Below, piece by piece: positions 34,030 through 42,935 of a stretch of DNA of 64,000 nt. Within the stretch, counting starts at the first letter, position 1. The number at the start of each line of letters is the position of its first letter. A program made the translations under genes and the position numbers. The notes beneath the pieces were generated by a model. The model searched no databases. It had not been told where the DNA came from and worked only from the letters and a program-made list of their open reading frames with translations. This stretch comes from Planomicrobium sp. CPCC 101110 (GTDB lineage Bacteria; Bacillota; Bacilli; Bacillales_A; Planococcaceae): contig NZ_VOHD01000003.1 in the NCBI RefSeq assembly GCF_007859395.1, positions 851,028 through 915,027 on the forward strand. Reading direction: 5' to 3'.

Positions 34030-34890
34030 ATGAAATGTGAAAAATGTAACCATGAACAAACTACAGGTAAATTTTGTGGAAAATGCGGGAATGCACTTGT
34101 AGCACAAACGTCAACTAATACGGGACCTACTTTCCAACAGGTATCTACCGCGCAGCCAGTAATTTCAGCTCCCTCAGCAGCACCAACTTATCAGGCACCT
34201 ACTGATCCAAATCTACATGTAGAAAAAGTTAAAGAAACTTCTAAGCAGTATTGGGCCTATTTTTTGGAACATTTGAAAAGACCGTCTACGATTCTTGAAC
34301 GCTATGATATGAATTTTATAAATGCATTAATCACTTTTGCGATTTTTGCATTGGTCACCGCGTTAAGCATTAACGATATGATTGGCTATTTAATTGCTCC
34401 TGTTGATGAATTTAGCGAGATGTTTGTAGAGGAGAGCTTAAAGCCCTCATTCGTTAAAATATTGCTTTATGTTGTCGTGGCATTAGGAGTAGTTTTTGCA
34501 CTATCAATTGGTTCGCTTTTTGCTGTTTCTAAATTTTTTGGTCCTCAAACACATTTCAAGCCGCTCGCTACAATGTTTGGCACTTATCTAATTCCTTCAA
34601 TTTTAGTAGTATTTGCAGCTTATCTTTTACTATTAATAGACTCTAGAGGAATTGGCAGTACTTTATTTACTTTAGGTTTATTATTCAGCATTTTTGTAAT
34701 GCCATTATTTTTAATTACAACGCTTATCAATCAAAAATCACAACAAATTGATTCTTTTTATGCATTTATCGCTTATATTGTTTTATTTGCTATTGGCCTT
34801 TCAATTATCCTTTCTGTATTTGTAGACGCGACACTTAGCGATTTGATTTCACAAATAAATGATCTAATGGGTGGCTACTCAAGTTTTTGA
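34030..34890 (+). CDS. Zinc-ribbon polytopic membrane protein (Yip1-like topology)
   Basis: The 286-residue protein has a zinc ribbon (Cys3, Cys6, Cys16 and Cys19), a Ser/Pro/Gln-rich linker and an amphipathic stretch (YWAYFLEHLKRPSTILERYD). Five hydrophobic helices follow between about 95 and 275. Bacillales carry related zinc-ribbon proteins with a Yip1-like membrane domain of unknown role. TTAGGAGGAAG precedes the ATG. It lies between the AAA+ operon and the third TcaA-like gene and has the same promoter element as other island units. Confidence 0.7.
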   Translation: MKCEKCNHEQTTGKFCGKCGNALVAQTSTNTGPTFQQVSTAQPVISAPSAAPTYQAPTDPNLHVEKVKETSKQYWAYFLEHLKRPSTILERYDMNFINALITFAIFALVTALSINDMIGYLIAPVDEFSEMFVEESLKPSFVKILLYVVVALGVVFALSIGSLFAVSKFFGPQTHFKPLATMFGTYLIPSILVVFAAYLLLLIDSRGIGSTLFTLGLLFSIFVMPLFLITTLINQKSQQIDSFYAFIAYIVLFAIGLSIILSVFVDATLSDLISQINDLMGGYSSF

Positions 34891-35028
34891 AAATTAATCA
34901 GTTTAAAATTTGAATAGAAGCAACTTAAATAGAAAGTCGTTACAAATTTTATAGATATTGCAAAAAGTCTAGTGATAGCAGGTCGTAAATCAACTTGTAC
35001 TTAAAAAGATAGAATAGGAGGGAAAGCT

Positions 35029-36441
35029 TTGGAGAAATTTTGCCAGGAGTGTGGAAACAAGCTTGAAGCAAATCAAACTTTTTGCCCGGAATGTGGTACA
35101 CCCATCCAAAATTCTAGCGAAGTAGAAAGTTCAACTCCAGCGAGTTATAGTTTAAATACCCAACCAGTTACAGAAAAAGTGAAAAAGCCAATGTCATTGA
35201 AAAAGAAAGTCAGTTTAGTACTAGTGGCAATATTAGCCATTGGTCTTGGTGCAGGACATTATATGATAGAGGCCAAAACTTCTCCGCAAGAGAAAGTGAA
35301 TGCCTTCTTATCGGCACTGGCAATAGGCGATACAGAAGGAATTATGAAAGAAATTATAATTCCTGAAAATATTGTAAAAGATGATCAGGTATTCACCGAG
35401 TATTTGGAATCCCAAGATCTTGAAGCATTTCAAAGCAGAATTTATGAAGCGGCAAGCGGAGTGGAAAGTGACGGTATTGCTCGCTTTGTTTCACATGAAA
35501 ATGGAGAAGACATTTTACGTATTACACAAGAGAAATTCATAGGACTGTACCCTGTAATTGAAATCGAAGCAATTCCTGTTGAAGTGAAATTTTTGACAGA
35601 TATCAAAAATGCCGAATACCAATTGGGCGATAAAACAATTCAAGCTGATGAAAGCGAAATAGAGATAGGTGCTTATTTACCGGGAGTTTATCAATCAGCC
35701 TTGACCGTTACAAACGGAGAAATTGTTCGTACGATGAATGAAGAGCAAGAAGTTTCAGGTGATGGAAATATGACAATAGAAATTCTAGAGGCACAGGTAA
35801 TGGTGAAGATATCTTCCGATGATCCGAATGCAACTGTTTATATTGATGAAAAATCTACAGGTAAAACTGTAGATGAGTTATCTGTTGTAGGGCCAGTTTC
35901 CGAAGAAGATACCATTTCAGTTCATGTAGAGCGCAAAAACAAAAAAGGTGAAATTGAAACCTCTATAGAAGAAACAGCGTATGCAGGTGATGTGTTGGAA
36001 CTGCCAATTTATCCAGAAGAGGAAGAAACAGTTGCGGCTGAAGAAGAGGAAGCAACTGATTCAGAAGCTTTTACAGAAGAAGCACTCGCAGATTTCATTA
36101 CTCATTTCCGTTCCGCCTATCAAAGTGCTTTAAACAGTAAAGATTACTCCATAGTGGAGGACTACTTACTGGAAAATTCAGAAACTAGTAAGGAAGTAGA
36201 AGATTTCATTGCTGATATTGGCACTGACTATTATTTGTATGAATTTATTACAGACAACGTAACTGAATATGATATCCAGGAAGACGCAGCTTTTATTACT
36301 ACGTATGAAGAATTCGATTTTACTAATCATTTAGATGAAGTTACAAACTATAAGCGAAATAAGCGTTATAAGATTGTAGAAGGCGAAGACATGTATAAAA
36401 TCGCAGAAATCGATATTTTGGATACAGAAAGAGAAAAGTAG
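35029..36441 (+). CDS. Zinc-ribbon TcaA/YvbJ-like membrane protein (copy C)
   Basis: The 470-residue protein starts at TTG with TAGGAGGGAAAG upstream. The order is zinc ribbon (Cys5, Cys8, Cys19 and Cys22), TM helix (about 63-79) and NTF2-like domain (KVNAFLSALAIGDTEGIM). Then come beta domains including VYIDEKSTGKTV, an acidic Glu-rich hinge (about 323-340) and a C-terminal NTF2-like domain (SALNSKDYSIVEDYLL). It is close to copy B at 25802-27220. It follows the Yip1-like gene by 138 bp and may share its transcript. Its role in the cell envelope is inferred from TcaA. Confidence 0.75.
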   Translation: MEKFCQECGNKLEANQTFCPECGTPIQNSSEVESSTPASYSLNTQPVTEKVKKPMSLKKKVSLVLVAILAIGLGAGHYMIEAKTSPQEKVNAFLSALAIGDTEGIMKEIIIPENIVKDDQVFTEYLESQDLEAFQSRIYEAASGVESDGIARFVSHENGEDILRITQEKFIGLYPVIEIEAIPVEVKFLTDIKNAEYQLGDKTIQADESEIEIGAYLPGVYQSALTVTNGEIVRTMNEEQEVSGDGNMTIEILEAQVMVKISSDDPNATVYIDEKSTGKTVDELSVVGPVSEEDTISVHVERKNKKGEIETSIEETAYAGDVLELPIYPEEEETVAAEEEEATDSEAFTEEALADFITHFRSAYQSALNSKDYSIVEDYLLENSETSKEVEDFIADIGTDYYLYEFITDNVTEYDIQEDAAFITTYEEFDFTNHLDEVTNYKRNKRYKIVEGEDMYKIAEIDILDTEREK

Positions 36442-36903
36442 AAATTGCTTGTTTTGATAACATAAGCAATAGATAGCACCGATGTTTAAAAAATCTTTCC
36501 ATCGTTTAAGAGGTGGGAAGGAAAACTTGTTTGCGGCAAAATTTCGTAAGAGAAGTGAACAGTATAAATAAGAGGCATTTAAATTATGAGGAGCTTGACC
36601 TTTACAGGTTGAGCTCCCTTTTTTTATAGAATTCACTCATAAAGGTATAGACGAATTACCGATGATTTCACTGTTATCCATCTTGTTGTCCCAATGATCA
36701 CCTGAACACTGGTTATAACAAAGATTCCAATAATAACAATTCAAATAGTAAATAAAACGTTTCAATACTCCCAAACTGTACTCCATTGAATTCATATAGA
36801 TCCTTTTGATAGTTCTCAGAAGTTTTATGATTCTAACATTTCTAACAAACCTATTGGCATACCTGTATAATAAAACAGATTTTAAAATTTCGGGAGGCAT
36901 CGG
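36442..36903. other. Intergenic region
   Basis: It contains the terminator at 36589-36626, then about 270 bp with no plausible gene; minus-strand frames here lack ribosome binding sites. Confidence 0.4.
36589..36626 (+). terminator. Rho-independent terminator
   Basis: GGAGCTTGACCT, TTAC loop and AGGTTGAGCTCC, then CTTTTTTT. Confidence 0.85.
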
Positions 36904-37193
36904 TTTGCCAGGCTTAAAAGAGAGAGAACCCTATTTTGATACATATTCATCTACTGGAGGATTTTGATGAACAACAACTGCTTGCGGTGATTCACAAGCG
37001 GGCTGAATATCAACGGAACGGGTTCTTTTATCCGGAACTTGCCATGTATTTTAAAAATCCCGAGAGGATCGAAGGCAGTTTCTTTATCCGCCATCATTCT
37101 TTCCGTACGCACATTGATGATAATGAACACTATCTTTCGGGCTATATTGCTTATTATAATGAATTAACAGCGGAAACCAGCAGTGTAGAATAA
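36904..37193 (+). pseudogene. Short frameshifted remnant of an unidentified gene
   Basis: GGGAGGCATCGG leads to TTG 36904 and [20 protein letters not shown], which stops at a TGA near 36966. Shifting one frame there continues smoothly as [15 protein letters not shown] and ends [11 protein letters not shown] before the stop at 37193. The two parts look like one protein of about 96 residues, broken by a single-base change around 36955-36965. It is probably the tail of a larger gene. Family not recognised. Confidence 0.45.
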
Positions 37194-37230
37194 AGGCATC
37201 TGCTTCAAGAAGATTAAGGAGAGTACCGGA

Positions 37231-37823
37231 ATGCAAAAACTAGGGAATTTGCTTATTGTTGTCGGTATCGTGCTGATAGGTTACTTTGTTTATGAATCGA
37301 AGACTCAGGAAATGGCGCAAAGCGAGTCGCTTGAAAAGGCAACGGAAACGATCGAACAGGCGCAAAGCGGACTGGAAGAGAGAGAAGGACCGGAAACAGA
37401 GGTGCCCGAACATTTCAAGGCGGACCCTCTGGAAGCTTTCGGCATATTGGAAATACCAAAACTGGACAAAGCTTTGGGGAATTGTGGAAGGCGCGGATGC
37501 TGATGTTTTAAAAAAAGGCGTGGGGCATATGCGTGAGACAGTATACCCGGGACAAGGTGAACAGATTGTTCTTTCCGGCCACCGGGACACGGTTTTCCGC
37601 GACTTTGGCAAACTGGAAATAGGGCGATGAATTTATCGTTAATATGCCGTATGGAAAATATAGATACGAAATCCGTGAAACCAAAATCGTTCCTGAGGAC
37701 GACACCACCGTGGTTAGGAAAATGGGGGAAGAAGTACTTGTGGTCTCCACGTGCTATCCATTCAACTTTATCGGATCGGCCCCTGACCGCTTTGTTGTCT
37801 ATGCCTATCCCGTGGAAAATTAG
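37231..37823 (+). pseudogene. Class D sortase gene with two frameshifts
   Basis: The gene starts at ATG 37231 with AAGGAGAG upstream. It encodes a membrane anchor (5-21) and the sortase beginning (LEAFGILEIPKLD). One extra base near 37480 (in GGGGAA) and another near 37623 (GGGCGAT) break the frame. Restoring both gives SGHRDTVF (His), VVSTCYPF (catalytic Cys) and PDRFVVYAY (Arg), the full catalytic triad of class D sortases. Sortases attach surface proteins to the wall or polymerise pili; this copy should be inactive. No LPXTG-type substrate is visible next to it. Confidence 0.8.
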
Positions 37824-38302
37824 ATTATGCTTTTGGGCAGCATGTCCAAGCGTGATTCAATGCAATCTAGTGCGATCAAAAACCCTGTCCAGACATTCCT
37901 TGGACAGGGTTTTTGATTCGGTGGAAAAGCCGGATAGTCATGTTTTGCCGTGCTAAAGATAAATTGAGGACTGGTCCTTATAATGTTTGGTGTAGTTTTG
38001 AAGATCAGAAGTGCTTCTATACTACACTCCCTTTTGAATTTTTCAAGCTTCTGTTTCAGTATGAAACTCTTATCATAACGGCTCCAAAAAGGTTGATTAT
38101 TATACACGATGTTCTTTTTTTATACCTTTTGAAATCAGAAAAACAGTTTTCTCAAAACAGTTTGATAACGAAATGGCCGCTTGATATTATTACAAAGAAG
38201 TAAATTGAAGCGATGAAACAAAGGGGCGGATGCGGAAAGGGACGTATGAACGGAGCCGATGAAAAGAGGAAAGAAACCAATCATGTACAAGGGGGAAAAG
38301 GG
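37824..38302. other. Intergenic region before nhaC
   Basis: It contains the terminator at 37878-37915. The rest shows no gene with an RBS, except an alternative upstream start for the antiporter (ATG 38248, GAAAGGGACG upstream). Confidence 0.4.
37878..37915 (+). terminator. Rho-independent terminator
   Basis: AAAACCCTGTCCA, loop and TGGACAGGGTTTTT, 55 bp after the sortase stop. Confidence 0.9.
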
Positions 38303-39724
38303 ATGAACGGAACACTGTCGCCGTTGAAAGCGATTACACTCATTGCGGTATCGATTGCCATTATATTTGGCGGTATTATTTTCATAGATGCAGAATCAAC
38401 CATTGTGCTGCTGGCTGCTGGAACGGCACTTATCATTCTGAGTTTGTTGTGGGGCGTGAAATGGGACGATATCGAAAAAGACCTTATGGATAATTTGCGC
38501 GCCATGTTCATACCGATTCTTATTTTGCTTGCAGTCGGCCTGATGATCGGGGTCTGGATGCTGTCCGGGACGATCCCGATCATCGTCTATTACGGATTGC
38601 TCCTGATCAAGCCAAGTGTTTTTCTGTTTGTGGCGTGTCTCGCATGCGCACTGATGTCCGTCATGGCAGGCACTTCTTGGGGAACGATCGGCACGATCGG
38701 TGTAGCGTTCATGGGCGTTTCAATCGGTTTGGATATTCCTCTCCAGTACACTGCGGGGGCTGTCGTTGTCGGAGCCATTTTCGGTGATAAGATGTCCCCT
38801 TTATCGGATACGACCGTTATGGCCGCTGCCGTCACGGATGTGAAATTGGTGGATCATATCAAGCATATGCTTTACACCACATTGCCCGGACTGGTCATTT
38901 CATTGATACTTTTCCTCATATTGGGCTTTCAGTTCAGCGGACAAGTGGAAAATGAACAAATCACAAGCATTTTAAGTACGCTGGAATCTAACTTTAATTT
39001 GAACCCTTTGCTGCTGCTTCCGCCTTTTGTCATCTTGTTTTTGATCTATCGGAACAAACCGACTTTGCCTGTTTTTGGAGTGGGGATCTTGCTGGGTGCG
39101 TTGCTCGCTGCCGTATTCCAAGGAAACGGGCTGTCGGAAATAGCGCTTGCTTTGAATGATGGCTACACCGCTTCGACAGGAGTGGAAGTTGTGGACAGCA
39201 TGCTGCAGCGCGGCGGCCTTTCCAGTATGCTCGGAACAGTCGCTTTGCTGATTGCGGCAGCCATTTTCGGCTCGCCACTGCGTACTGCCGGCGTGATCGA
39301 TGAGATTTTGACTGGCATCCAGAAAGTCGTGAAAACAGGAAAAGGCATCATGATGTCGAGCTTGTCGCTCCACGCGTTCCTGTTCGTCATCACCGGAAGC
39401 TATTATGTCACGTTCGCCGTACTCGGCCCTATGATGAAATCGATGTATGACAAATATGGCCTGCACCGCAAGAACTTCTCCAGAACCTTGGAGGATACAG
39501 GAACCGCATTGGCACCACTCATCCCGTGGAGTGTAACGGGCGCATTCATCGCCGGGACACTTGGCGTTCCGACGCTGCAATACGCGCCCTTCGCACCGAT
39601 GCTGTACCTGGGAATAGTCTTTGCAATCCTTTATATCTTTACCGGTTTCGGAATTTCAAAAGTTGAAGCTCCGGTGGCCGGAAAAGAGAAAGCGGTGCCT
39701 GCGAAGAAAGTGATGCAAAACTGA
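38303..39724 (+). CDS. nhaC: NhaC-family Na+/H+ antiporter
   Basis: The product from ATG 38303 has 473 residues and about 11-12 membrane helices. Family features include GTSWGTIGTIGVAF and GDKMSPLSDTTVMAA, the conserved NhaC core, and a second half with NFSRTLEDTGTALAPLIPWS. It exchanges Na+ (or malate/lactate with Na+ in related MleN proteins) for protons at the cytoplasmic membrane. An in-frame ATG at 38248 is possible, but the 38303 start has AGGGGGAAAAGGG and matches the family's usual N-terminus. It is monocistronic, ending in a terminator. Confidence 0.85.
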   Translation: MNGTLSPLKAITLIAVSIAIIFGGIIFIDAESTIVLLAAGTALIILSLLWGVKWDDIEKDLMDNLRAMFIPILILLAVGLMIGVWMLSGTIPIIVYYGLLLIKPSVFLFVACLACALMSVMAGTSWGTIGTIGVAFMGVSIGLDIPLQYTAGAVVVGAIFGDKMSPLSDTTVMAAAVTDVKLVDHIKHMLYTTLPGLVISLILFLILGFQFSGQVENEQITSILSTLESNFNLNPLLLLPPFVILFLIYRNKPTLPVFGVGILLGALLAAVFQGNGLSEIALALNDGYTASTGVEVVDSMLQRGGLSSMLGTVALLIAAAIFGSPLRTAGVIDEILTGIQKVVKTGKGIMMSSLSLHAFLFVITGSYYVTFAVLGPMMKSMYDKYGLHRKNFSRTLEDTGTALAPLIPWSVTGAFIAGTLGVPTLQYAPFAPMLYLGIVFAILYIFTGFGISKVEAPVAGKEKAVPAKKVMQN

Positions 39725-39813
39725 TCGGAAAGAATGTGAAAAATTCATTCATCATTGAAAAGAATGTAAGAATGAACCTTAGCGCACAGATGTAAGGGAG
39801 TGATTGATCTGCC

Positions 39814-39849
39814 AAAAGCTTGTTCTTCTAAACAGAACAAGCTTTTTTC
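39814..39849 (+). terminator. Rho-independent terminator
   Basis: AAAAGCTTGTTCT, TCTAAAC loop and AGAACAAGCTTTTTT, 90 bp after nhaC. Confidence 0.9.
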
Positions 39850-39894
39850 ATGTATCAGAACTCATTCTTTAATTGATGGAATACATAGAAAAAT

Positions 39895-39923
39895 TTGACA
39901 ATATACCTCGCTATAAGTAATCT
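39895..39923 (+). promoter_or_regulatory. Sigma-A-type promoter of the permease unit
   Basis: TTGACA (39895-39900) and TAATCT (39918-39923) are separated by 17 bp, upstream of the leader peptide and permease. Confidence 0.55.
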
Positions 39924-39985
39924 TAGTTTTGTAATTGCAAAGAAGTTGCAGGCGATTGATTTCAGGTTAAGGAAAGGGGAGGCTT

Positions 39986-40024
39986 ATGAGAAAATCTAAG
40001 GTATACAGGAGGGTAAATGACTGA
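39986..40024 (+). CDS. 12-aa leader peptide overlapping the permease start
   Basis: AAAGGGGAGG is followed by ATG and a 12-codon frame (MRKSKVYRRVND). Its stop lies five bases inside the permease gene. The permease RBS (AGGAGGG) is inside this small ORF, so ribosomes finishing the leader could re-start on the permease. The peptide is basic and has no known family. Confidence 0.4.
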   Translation: MRKSKVYRRVND

Positions 40025-41387
40025 TTCTCTTTTTTCTAGAAACTTGTATCTTTTTTATTCATTCGTGTTTTTTGTCCATATCCTCAATGTGTTTTTAAAA
40101 AGCGGCAAGCTTAATTATTTTTTGGGTATTTTGGCGATTATTATGCTGCTTGTTTCTTATAAGCAGGCATCAAAATTGTTTAAAATCCTTTCTGGCACTT
40201 TTATTCTGGCAGGGGCATTATTATTTGCTTCCACTGATTTTTCTCTAAGGCAAATCCCTGCTATATTGACTTCCAATATGCCGCTGCTGACGCTTCTGGC
40301 GATGCTGCCTTGGATGACTAGCGTTGTAAAAAGCGGACGATTTGACAGGGATCTGAAGCAAGTAATGGAAGTGAACGTAAAAGATCTTGGAAAGCTGTAT
40401 CCACGCAGTTCAATTATTACATTGGTGATGGCGGCGTTTTTGAACTTGACTTCGACGACTATCGCTCAAGATGTATTGAAGAAAAACTTGAAGACATTCG
40501 ACAAGAAAGTCAGGAATTCGTTCATTAATACAACGACACTTAGGGGCTACTCTTTAGCGCTCCTTTGGAGTCCGTTGGAAATTTTGCTGGCAGCCTCGAT
40601 ATTTGCCACCGGTGTGGACTATTTGGATTTATTGCCTTGGCTCTTGCTGATTTCAGGCGTCACTTTATTAGTCGACTCCATCTGGGGCAGGTATCAATAC
40701 AGGAAATACACTTACAATCACGTTGCATGTGCAGGGCAGCCGATTGATATGAAAAAATTAATAAAAAAATTACTCCATTTGATTAGTGCACTTGCATTGT
40801 TTTTAACTTTAGTCGTTTCTCTGGGCAATCTTTTCAATTTGGAATTTATTTTCACAGTCACTGTCTTGATTCTTCCTTTTTCACTGGCATGGTCGGTTTT
40901 AATGAAAAGATTTCGGCGGTTCTGGGTAATCGGTTGGGAAACATGGAAAGAAAAAACCAACTCTATGCAAAATTTTATTGTGCTGTTCATCTCGTTAGCA
41001 TTTTTCGCGAATAGCAGCAATGGTACTTCTTTTCTGGACGTAATTCAGGAGCCGCTGGTGGGAATGGCAGATAAACCATGGATGGTTATGATTACCATTC
41101 AACTGCTTTTTATATTTCTCAGCATGTTCGGCATTCATCCAGTCGCTACAATCGGAATTTTAAGCAGCGTTGTTTCCACTCTGATCGCCTTCATGAATCC
41201 AATCAGTCTCGCAATCATTCTCGTGACCAGTTCTATCTCTACTTTGACTGTCGGAACTTACGGCCTGGTCGTTACCTTGACATCGGCCAATATGAACCAG
41301 AGCCCATATAACATTACATTACAGAACATGCCTTTCGCTCTTCTTTTCGGCGGAATTGGCTCCATCACTGCCTATATGCTCTTATAA
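40017..41387 (+). CDS. Multi-TM permease of unknown specificity (ion-transporter-like)
   Basis: The 456-residue protein has about 12 hydrophobic helices in two halves, joined by a basic cytoplasmic loop around 225-245. Polar helix breaks resembling transporter hairpins occur at LNLTSTTIAQD and NSSNGTSFLD, as in the divalent anion/Na+ symporter fold. No substrate motif is recognised. The ATG lies five bases after AGGAGGG. No neighbour shares its operon. Start and gene are firm, the function is open. Confidence 0.7.
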   Translation: MTDSLFSRNLYLFYSFVFFVHILNVFLKSGKLNYFLGILAIIMLLVSYKQASKLFKILSGTFILAGALLFASTDFSLRQIPAILTSNMPLLTLLAMLPWMTSVVKSGRFDRDLKQVMEVNVKDLGKLYPRSSIITLVMAAFLNLTSTTIAQDVLKKNLKTFDKKVRNSFINTTTLRGYSLALLWSPLEILLAASIFATGVDYLDLLPWLLLISGVTLLVDSIWGRYQYRKYTYNHVACAGQPIDMKKLIKKLLHLISALALFLTLVVSLGNLFNLEFIFTVTVLILPFSLAWSVLMKRFRRFWVIGWETWKEKTNSMQNFIVLFISLAFFANSSNGTSFLDVIQEPLVGMADKPWMVMITIQLLFIFLSMFGIHPVATIGILSSVVSTLIAFMNPISLAIILVTSSISTLTVGTYGLVVTLTSANMNQSPYNITLQNMPFALLFGGIGSITAYMLL

Positions 41388-41860
41388 AAGCTTAGCCTGC
41401 AATTTGTTGAACCAGCAGAAGAAATTATGAACCGTTTTGGAATATCGACCATTTATAGATAATTATGAGATGCCTGATATAAATTCCCAGAAGAGCTTGA
41501 TTTTTAAAACGCTTACAATTATAATTAAATTAAGAATAATAAGACTTTTCGGAAGCTTCCAGCTCTGGAAGTCATCCACTTATTCCTTTTGGCTCTTCAA
41601 GGAAAAACAGCCGACTTTATGTAATTCAATCATTGATTCTAAAGAAAGGAAGTGATCTGCTCGCCTTGCCTGCTCATCCTACATTCCAGATGGTGACGAG
41701 CCAAAAGGCCGGTGTTTTATTGGCTTGAAATGATTGGCTCACTATTGTATTGATGGTTATTGTTTTATTATGAACCAAAATAACAACGTTGTAAATTTTA
41801 ATTTGACTGAAAAACGGGACTTTTTAGAGGAACTGATATAAGAAAACGGGGGGATTATAA
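41388..41860. other. Regulatory region of the TRAP transporter operon
   Basis: It contains a cre-like site with one mismatch (41503-41518) and a possible -10 (TATTAT 41766-41771). The LacI-type operator at 41781-41794 and a G-rich RBS (AACGGGGGG) follow. An open frame at 41437 has no RBS and is rejected. Confidence 0.5.
41781..41794. promoter_or_regulatory. LacI-family operator upstream of dctP
   Basis: TAACAACGTTGTAA is a palindrome (ACAACGTTGT core at 41783-41792). It is identical in its ten-base core to the operator at 45932-45941 and typical of LacI-family sites with a central CG. Confidence 0.75.
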
Positions 41861-42868
41861 ATGAAAATGAAAACGCTATCAATTTTGGTGATTATGACGA
41901 TTGTGGCTTTGGTTCTTGCGGCGTGCGGAAGTGGCTCAACAAGCGGAAGCGGAGGTTCTTCTGGAGAAGGAACCATCACATTGAAGTTAGCTGAAAACCA
42001 GCCAGACGATTATCCTACGACAATCGGGGATAAGGAATTTGCGAGGTTGGTCGAAGAGAAAACAGAAGGGCGCTATAAAATTGAAGTTTACTCTGGCGGA
42101 CAGCTAGGCGAAGAAACGAATAGTATTGAACAGGTTCAACTTGGTTCTATTGACTTGGCCCGTGTTAATGCATCCCCTCTTTCTCAATTCGCGGAGGAAA
42201 TTGGTGTTACATCAATGCCATTTTTGTTTGAAAGTGAAGAAGAGAAATGGGAAAAGCTGAATGGCGATGTCGGCCGGGAGCTGTTGGATACATTGGATGG
42301 CAGCAATATGGTTGGTCTGGCATTCTATGATTCTGGTGAAAGAAGCTTTTATAACACAAAACGTGAAGTTAAAACACCGGAAGATATGAAAGGGTTGAAG
42401 ATCCGAGTTCAAAATTCCGAAATGTCTATCGCTGTAGTTGAAGCTTTAGGCGCTTCTGCAACACCGATGGAGTATGGGGAAGTGTATTCCAGCCTGCAGA
42501 CAGGGGTTATTGATGGGGCAGAAAACAATTTTCCAAGCTATTACACTTCGAACCATTATGAAGTAGCACCATACTATACGGTAAATGGCTATACGGGAAC
42601 ACCGGAAGTTGTAATTGCTTCTCAAAAGTTGTGGGATACATTAAGTGATGAAGACAAAGAGTTATTTAGAGAAGCTGCATTGGAATCTGTAGAAGTTCAA
42701 CGTGAAGCATGGGCTGAATTGACGGAAGAGTCAAAAGCGGCGGTTGTGGAAGGCGGCAGTAAATTGGTTGAAGTGGATGATATCAAACAGTGGAGAGACG
42801 CTGTTCAGCCTGTATACGATAAATACGGGGACCAATACAAAGAGTGGATTGAGAAACTGTCGAACTAA
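41861..42868 (+). CDS. dctP: TRAP transporter solute-binding lipoprotein
   Basis: DctP binds an organic acid outside the membrane and hands it to DctQM. The 335-residue product has a lipobox (LVLAAC, Cys22), a Ser/Gly linker and the family body, including SGGQLGEETNSIEQVQLGSIDLA, LKIRVQNS with the carboxylate-binding Arg, and DGAENNFPSYYTS. Given the neighbours, the ligand is probably galacturonate or glucuronate. AACGGGGGG precedes the ATG. A perfect cre box overlaps codons 3-8, so CcpA could block elongation. The first gene of dctPQM. Confidence 0.9.
   Translation: MKMKTLSILVIMTIVALVLAACGSGSTSGSGGSSGEGTITLKLAENQPDDYPTTIGDKEFARLVEEKTEGRYKIEVYSGGQLGEETNSIEQVQLGSIDLARVNASPLSQFAEEIGVTSMPFLFESEEEKWEKLNGDVGRELLDTLDGSNMVGLAFYDSGERSFYNTKREVKTPEDMKGLKIRVQNSEMSIAVVEALGASATPMEYGEVYSSLQTGVIDGAENNFPSYYTSNHYEVAPYYTVNGYTGTPEVVIASQKLWDTLSDEDKELFREAALESVEVQREAWAELTEESKAAVVEGGSKLVEVDDIKQWRDAVQPVYDKYGDQYKEWIEKLSN
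41867..41882. promoter_or_regulatory. CcpA cre box inside the dctP start
   Basis: ATGAAAACGCTATCAA matches the consensus WTGNAARCGNWWNCAW at every position. Confidence 0.75.
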
Positions 42869-42935
42869 AAATCGGTGAAGAGGGAGGGGCGGTATACCGT
42901 TCCCTTTCCTGTTTCTCTTTTTAGGAGGAAAACCT

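Noticed and set aside
36637..36900. 87-codon minus-strand frame after TcaA copy C
   Set aside because: It has low-complexity residues and no RBS, and no similarity to neighbours is seen.
41437..41655. 72-codon frame upstream of dctP
   Set aside because: It lacks an RBS, lies in regulatory DNA with a cre-like site, and its residues look random.
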